Source: a virus. Taken from it: a stretch of 23,895 bases of DNA. Location of the stretch: positions 1 through 23,895 of IMG/VR virus record IMGVR_UViG_3300019886_000027; one strand, written 5' to 3'. The notes beneath the pieces were generated by a model. It was not told the DNA's origin. It worked only from the letters and a program-made list of their open reading frames with translations, and did no database searches. A program made the position numbers and the translations under genes. The number at the start of each line of letters is the position of its first letter. Within the stretch, counting starts at the first letter, position 1. Positions 22,901-23,895 of this stretch are shown piece after piece.

Positions 22901-23533
22901 CTGTATCTAGCGGAGAACAATTATGGTGCGGCTGCTCGCAAACGGATTCGTACCCTTCCACTTGTTATTAATACTAACGGTTCTGATGTCACATATCAGC
23001 CTTATGTGGATGGTGTGCTTTATCCTCCTACTGTTCTTAATTCTGCAAAGAAAGCAACTCTTTATCATTTTTTTGCTACTGATTCTTTTGGGATTGACTA
23101 CGCTGGGTTTTTGTCTGGACTACAGCCTTTCGAATTCTACGAAATGGCGACTCCACTTGGTGTCGAAGTCTTGCCAGTTCCGAGAAAATTTGATCAATTG
23201 GGTCCTCTGCGTTTCGACAAAATTGGAAAACTCTTCTCACTTAGACTCAGAGTCATATTGGTGGGAACTACAACATCTATTCCTTTTGCTATCTATGGGG
23301 ATAATCAAGAAATGGATCCGACATACGACACTACTCCTCAATACAGTGGAGCTTTCCAGATAACTCCTGGGGAAGATGTTGTGGTGCAAGCAAATTTACC
23401 AAAAAGTGTTAATTCAACAATCTTCAGAGTAACTTTGGGACCAACGTTGGATGCGTTTCATAGATTTGATTTACAAGCAAAAGTAGCAATTAGTGGTATG
23501 GAAACTGATTCGAAATGGATGCCAATAAGATGA
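19904..23533 (+). CDS. Large tail nozzle / tail-hub-like protein with four C-terminal repeat domains
   Basis: This is the largest product, 1,209 aa. GGAG lies about ten bases ahead of the ATG. The N-terminus (GGYYPSQDAIGGNPETLLRA, then DNLQQEQEGSLGLCRSIS) matches the opening of podoviral nozzle or stabilisation proteins (T7 gp12 / P22 gp10 type). Residues 150-690 contain propeller-like blades such as VDIVGIYNDRVLYLTASSLY and FWIKSINNATLMLGSNHDLY. From about 700 to 1090 there are four similar domains of about 100 residues. The last three open around [YL]..P.......RKR..S.P...N..G and close with SPFEL or QPFEF. The last 115 residues are a distinct end. The nozzle interpretation is inferred from plan and position; the repeats may be an added receptor-binding or stabilising arm. 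Confidence 0.75.
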   Translation: MGNLTKLNWPGGYYPSQDAIGGNPETLLRADNLQQEQEGSLGLCRSISQIKTFNDVITNFYSKTYGGVEYLYAGVGSCQSVKEFLFDGTQRFTGDLISNANGRPVFGDAYGQVLVCAGSQRHKFNGATVYKLGLETPLIPIRSKNPQTNVVETFIENAAEAEIVPSAQGGAAWTLGEGTLDSSDDHSAKFFPDSTTNRAVLSCTFTPPIDILNIAAQQSTNPGNDTFFMDVQLDDPNAFSSVRVKLNLDALGQNYYWFEWTVPGSTEFSLSRDAWSKISASRSQFNRQGEDVSLDWRTIKSIEISVNAVASTSFVSIATPRFIGGINGQLLGSYQYIYRWIKDMGTYLAKSPFSPVSETFTVINGSVFVLPATPTDQTEAGGLQFCTVEIYRRSVPSTESYFNSLTGQFAQLPDILDQFYLVSDGTGPGAYTQDIVGDVETLERDTPANIFLDSVQNIAEPIVDIVGIYNDRVLYLTASSLYLSERLNPDSYDVRYTLKFTGDPFDTNFWIKSINNATLMLGSNHDLYEISGTLLDLPDGTLDINVYAFGDAYPPISLDVAKVDGLLFYVAADGVRTTSGSNSSLLSPHLSQLFQGIDCHGVPAIQIFANGVQRYYLTVGHGKLYVALPHTDGLRRLFVYDLMKKIWTMRSTYITGCHTTATDKVIFAEGGVAFLADSSNTYSGGAAQPINLLTVYDHDGTPRNRKDTETLKLVVNTGGANVDVYLGVMKATGTNMMFVRTINTSSLQTVYISLKEISFSLGFRYALQLIGAALTQFQLTEYTIEYLPRPEQINYVRIPNSNLGSTGRKRFISIPFVIDCLAATVRCTPIIDNASLSATSNFTSIDQKETKNHFFLSETVGTDLGFILESLDGSPFELTGPDYSKAVSETMPAPAEFLLIPPSDFGSPNRKRATSIKFELNTKGVDVTFTPRVDQVDYPPMTCNSGEDKKKIFEYFFSIALGDFTWFMLGGSFLGVSPFELYGELIPQNLEIFPPRLKSLYLAENNYGAAARKRIRTLPLVINTNGSDVTYQPYVDGVLYPPTVLNSAKKATLYHFFATDSFGIDYAGFLSGLQPFEFYEMATPLGVEVLPVPRKFDQLGPLRFDKIGKLFSLRLRVILVGTTTSIPFAIYGDNQEMDPTYDTTPQYSGAFQITPGEDVVVQANLPKSVNSTIFRVTLGPTLDAFHRFDLQAKVAISGMETDSKWMPIR

Positions 23534-23757
23534 AAAGTTCACAAATACACGAACCAACTCCCGACACAAAGTATCATGCAAGGCGACGTGAAGATATGAG
23601 AACTCGGACTAAGCAGTATGGATTTTATGTTGTTGCGAAAGAATCTCCCGCGCCGACGCTTTGTTCTGGATGTAAACGAGATTTAGTCGGAAGTAGTAAT
23701 TGGATTAAGATTAATGGATCTCCAATTTGTGGTGAATGTCTGAATGCGCTCGATTAA
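23530..23757 (+). CDS. Zinc-ribbon protein, 75 aa
   Basis: ATG at 23530 overlaps the previous stop (ATGA) and is preferred to an upstream in-frame ATG at 23515, which has no SD. The N-terminal half is basic (KYHARRREDMRTRTKQYGFY). The C-terminal half has two CxxC knuckles, Cys45/Cys48 (CSGC) and Cys67/Cys70 (CGEC), 18 residues apart. It is a single small zinc ribbon with a basic arm, suited to nucleic-acid or protein binding. It sits between two tail genes, an odd place for a regulator. It overlaps the next gene by 14 nt. Confidence 0.6.
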   Translation: MKSSQIHEPTPDTKYHARRREDMRTRTKQYGFYVVAKESPAPTLCSGCKRDLVGSSNWIKINGSPICGECLNALD

Positions 23758-23895
23758 ATCATTAGCGGATGTACAAATCGTTCTAAATCAACTCTTAAAT
23801 TGGCAATCCAATAAGGAATCTAAGGACTGGGATTTCAATGGATTGAGGATTAAGAATGCCTCTCCATCTAAAGATCCCTCAGATTATGTTATCCG
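23744..23895 (+). CDS. Start of a tail-fibre-type gene (3' partial)
   Basis: ATG at 23744, inside the end of the zinc-ribbon gene (14-nt overlap), opens a frame that runs off the window. The first 50 residues start MRSIKSLADVQIVLNQLLNW and include DWDFNGLRIKNASPSKDPSD. This 'NGLRIKNA.PS.DP.DYV' pattern recurs at the start of phage fibre and baseplate-type proteins, where it is followed by the fibre itself. The frame would likely encode the next tail-fibre gene. Confidence 0.7.
   Translation, partial: MRSIKSLADVQIVLNQLLNWQSNKESKDWDFNGLRIKNASPSKDPSDYVI

Larger units (their letters stand above)
25..23654. repeat. Over-represented heptamer GGCGCGG/CCGCGCC scattered through the window
   Basis: By hand, GGCGCGG occurs 12 times on the + strand (25, 3053, 6878, 9532, 11570, 13581, 16978, 17935, 18159, 18947, 21956, 22214). 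CCGCGCC occurs 11 times (2259, 3523, 5540, 6033, 8983, 14377, 14778, 15843, 16122, 20494, 23648). For an assumed 42 % G+C sequence about one would be expected. Sites lie in genes in several codon phases (GGC GCG G, G GCG CGG, C CGC GCC, CC GCG CC). They encode different residue pairs and are balanced between strands. About ten further GCGCGG hexamers lack the first G. Selection at DNA level is the simplest reading. Confidence 0.7.

Noticed and set aside
22923-23363. 146-aa forward frame inside the nozzle gene
   Set aside because: It is Leu-rich because it reads the codons of the large protein out of frame, and has no SD or neighbours of its own.

Overview
The window reads as part of the genome of a tailed bacteriophage, most likely one with a short, podovirus-like tail. 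Every credible gene is on the + strand. Genes are packed tightly, with many 1-, 4- or 14-nt overlaps or zero-spaced TAAATG junctions. The order large terminase, portal, scaffold, major capsid protein, two gp4/gp6-like adaptors and a 1,209-aa nozzle-like protein fits a head and short-tail assembly cluster. No tape measure, tube or sheath gene is visible, which supports a short tail, but the cluster runs off the 3' end. The host cannot be named. Base composition leans to A+T (about 40-43 % G+C by eye, not computed) and clear Shine-Dalgarno (SD) sites indicate a bacterial host.

Layout: (a) 1-126 is the open 3' end of an upstream gene. (b) 127-780 is a 650-bp non-coding region with hairpins, direct and inverted repeats and a candidate promoter. 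(c) 781-1579 holds a 157-aa gene, a terminator-like hairpin whose right arm contains an SD, and two very small genes. (d) 1541-1694 holds a candidate promoter overlaid with AATAGTA/GTAC repeats, likely the control region of the next gene string. (e) 1695-6573 is a run of about 18 small genes, including a zinc ribbon, a LuxR-type HTH protein, a candidate small terminase, a lipoprotein, several small membrane proteins and an HEXXH metallopeptidase. (f) 6574-6700 is a structured spacer. (g) 6701-12745 is the packaging and head module, closed by a terminator-like hairpin at 12752. (h) 12812-14072 is a glycosyltransferase plus methyltransferase pair. (i) 14075-16194 holds adaptor and minor virion genes. 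(j) 16207-17232 encodes a glycosyltransferase fused to a degenerate methyltransferase-like domain. (k) 17241-23895 holds virion surface and fibre genes, a GH24 endolysin, the nozzle-like protein, a zinc ribbon and the start of a tail-fibre-type gene that runs off the end.

How the genes fit together: TerL would pump DNA through the portal into a capsid built from the scaffold and major capsid proteins. The two adaptors and the nozzle would complete a short tail. The repeat proteins and the last gene would form fibres, and the endolysin would release progeny. Two glycosyltransferase/methyltransferase modules sit among the structural genes and may decorate the virion or the host surface.

The most unusual signals are: a strongly over-represented G+C-only heptamer, GGCGCGG/CCGCGCC (23 sites by hand, both strands, several codon phases); the split and fused glycosyltransferase-methyltransferase modules; and two adjacent proteins built of about 20-residue SDxLxLSD repeats that end in the same QYxRxxLNDV tag. 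All counts were made by eye, and no homology search was possible.
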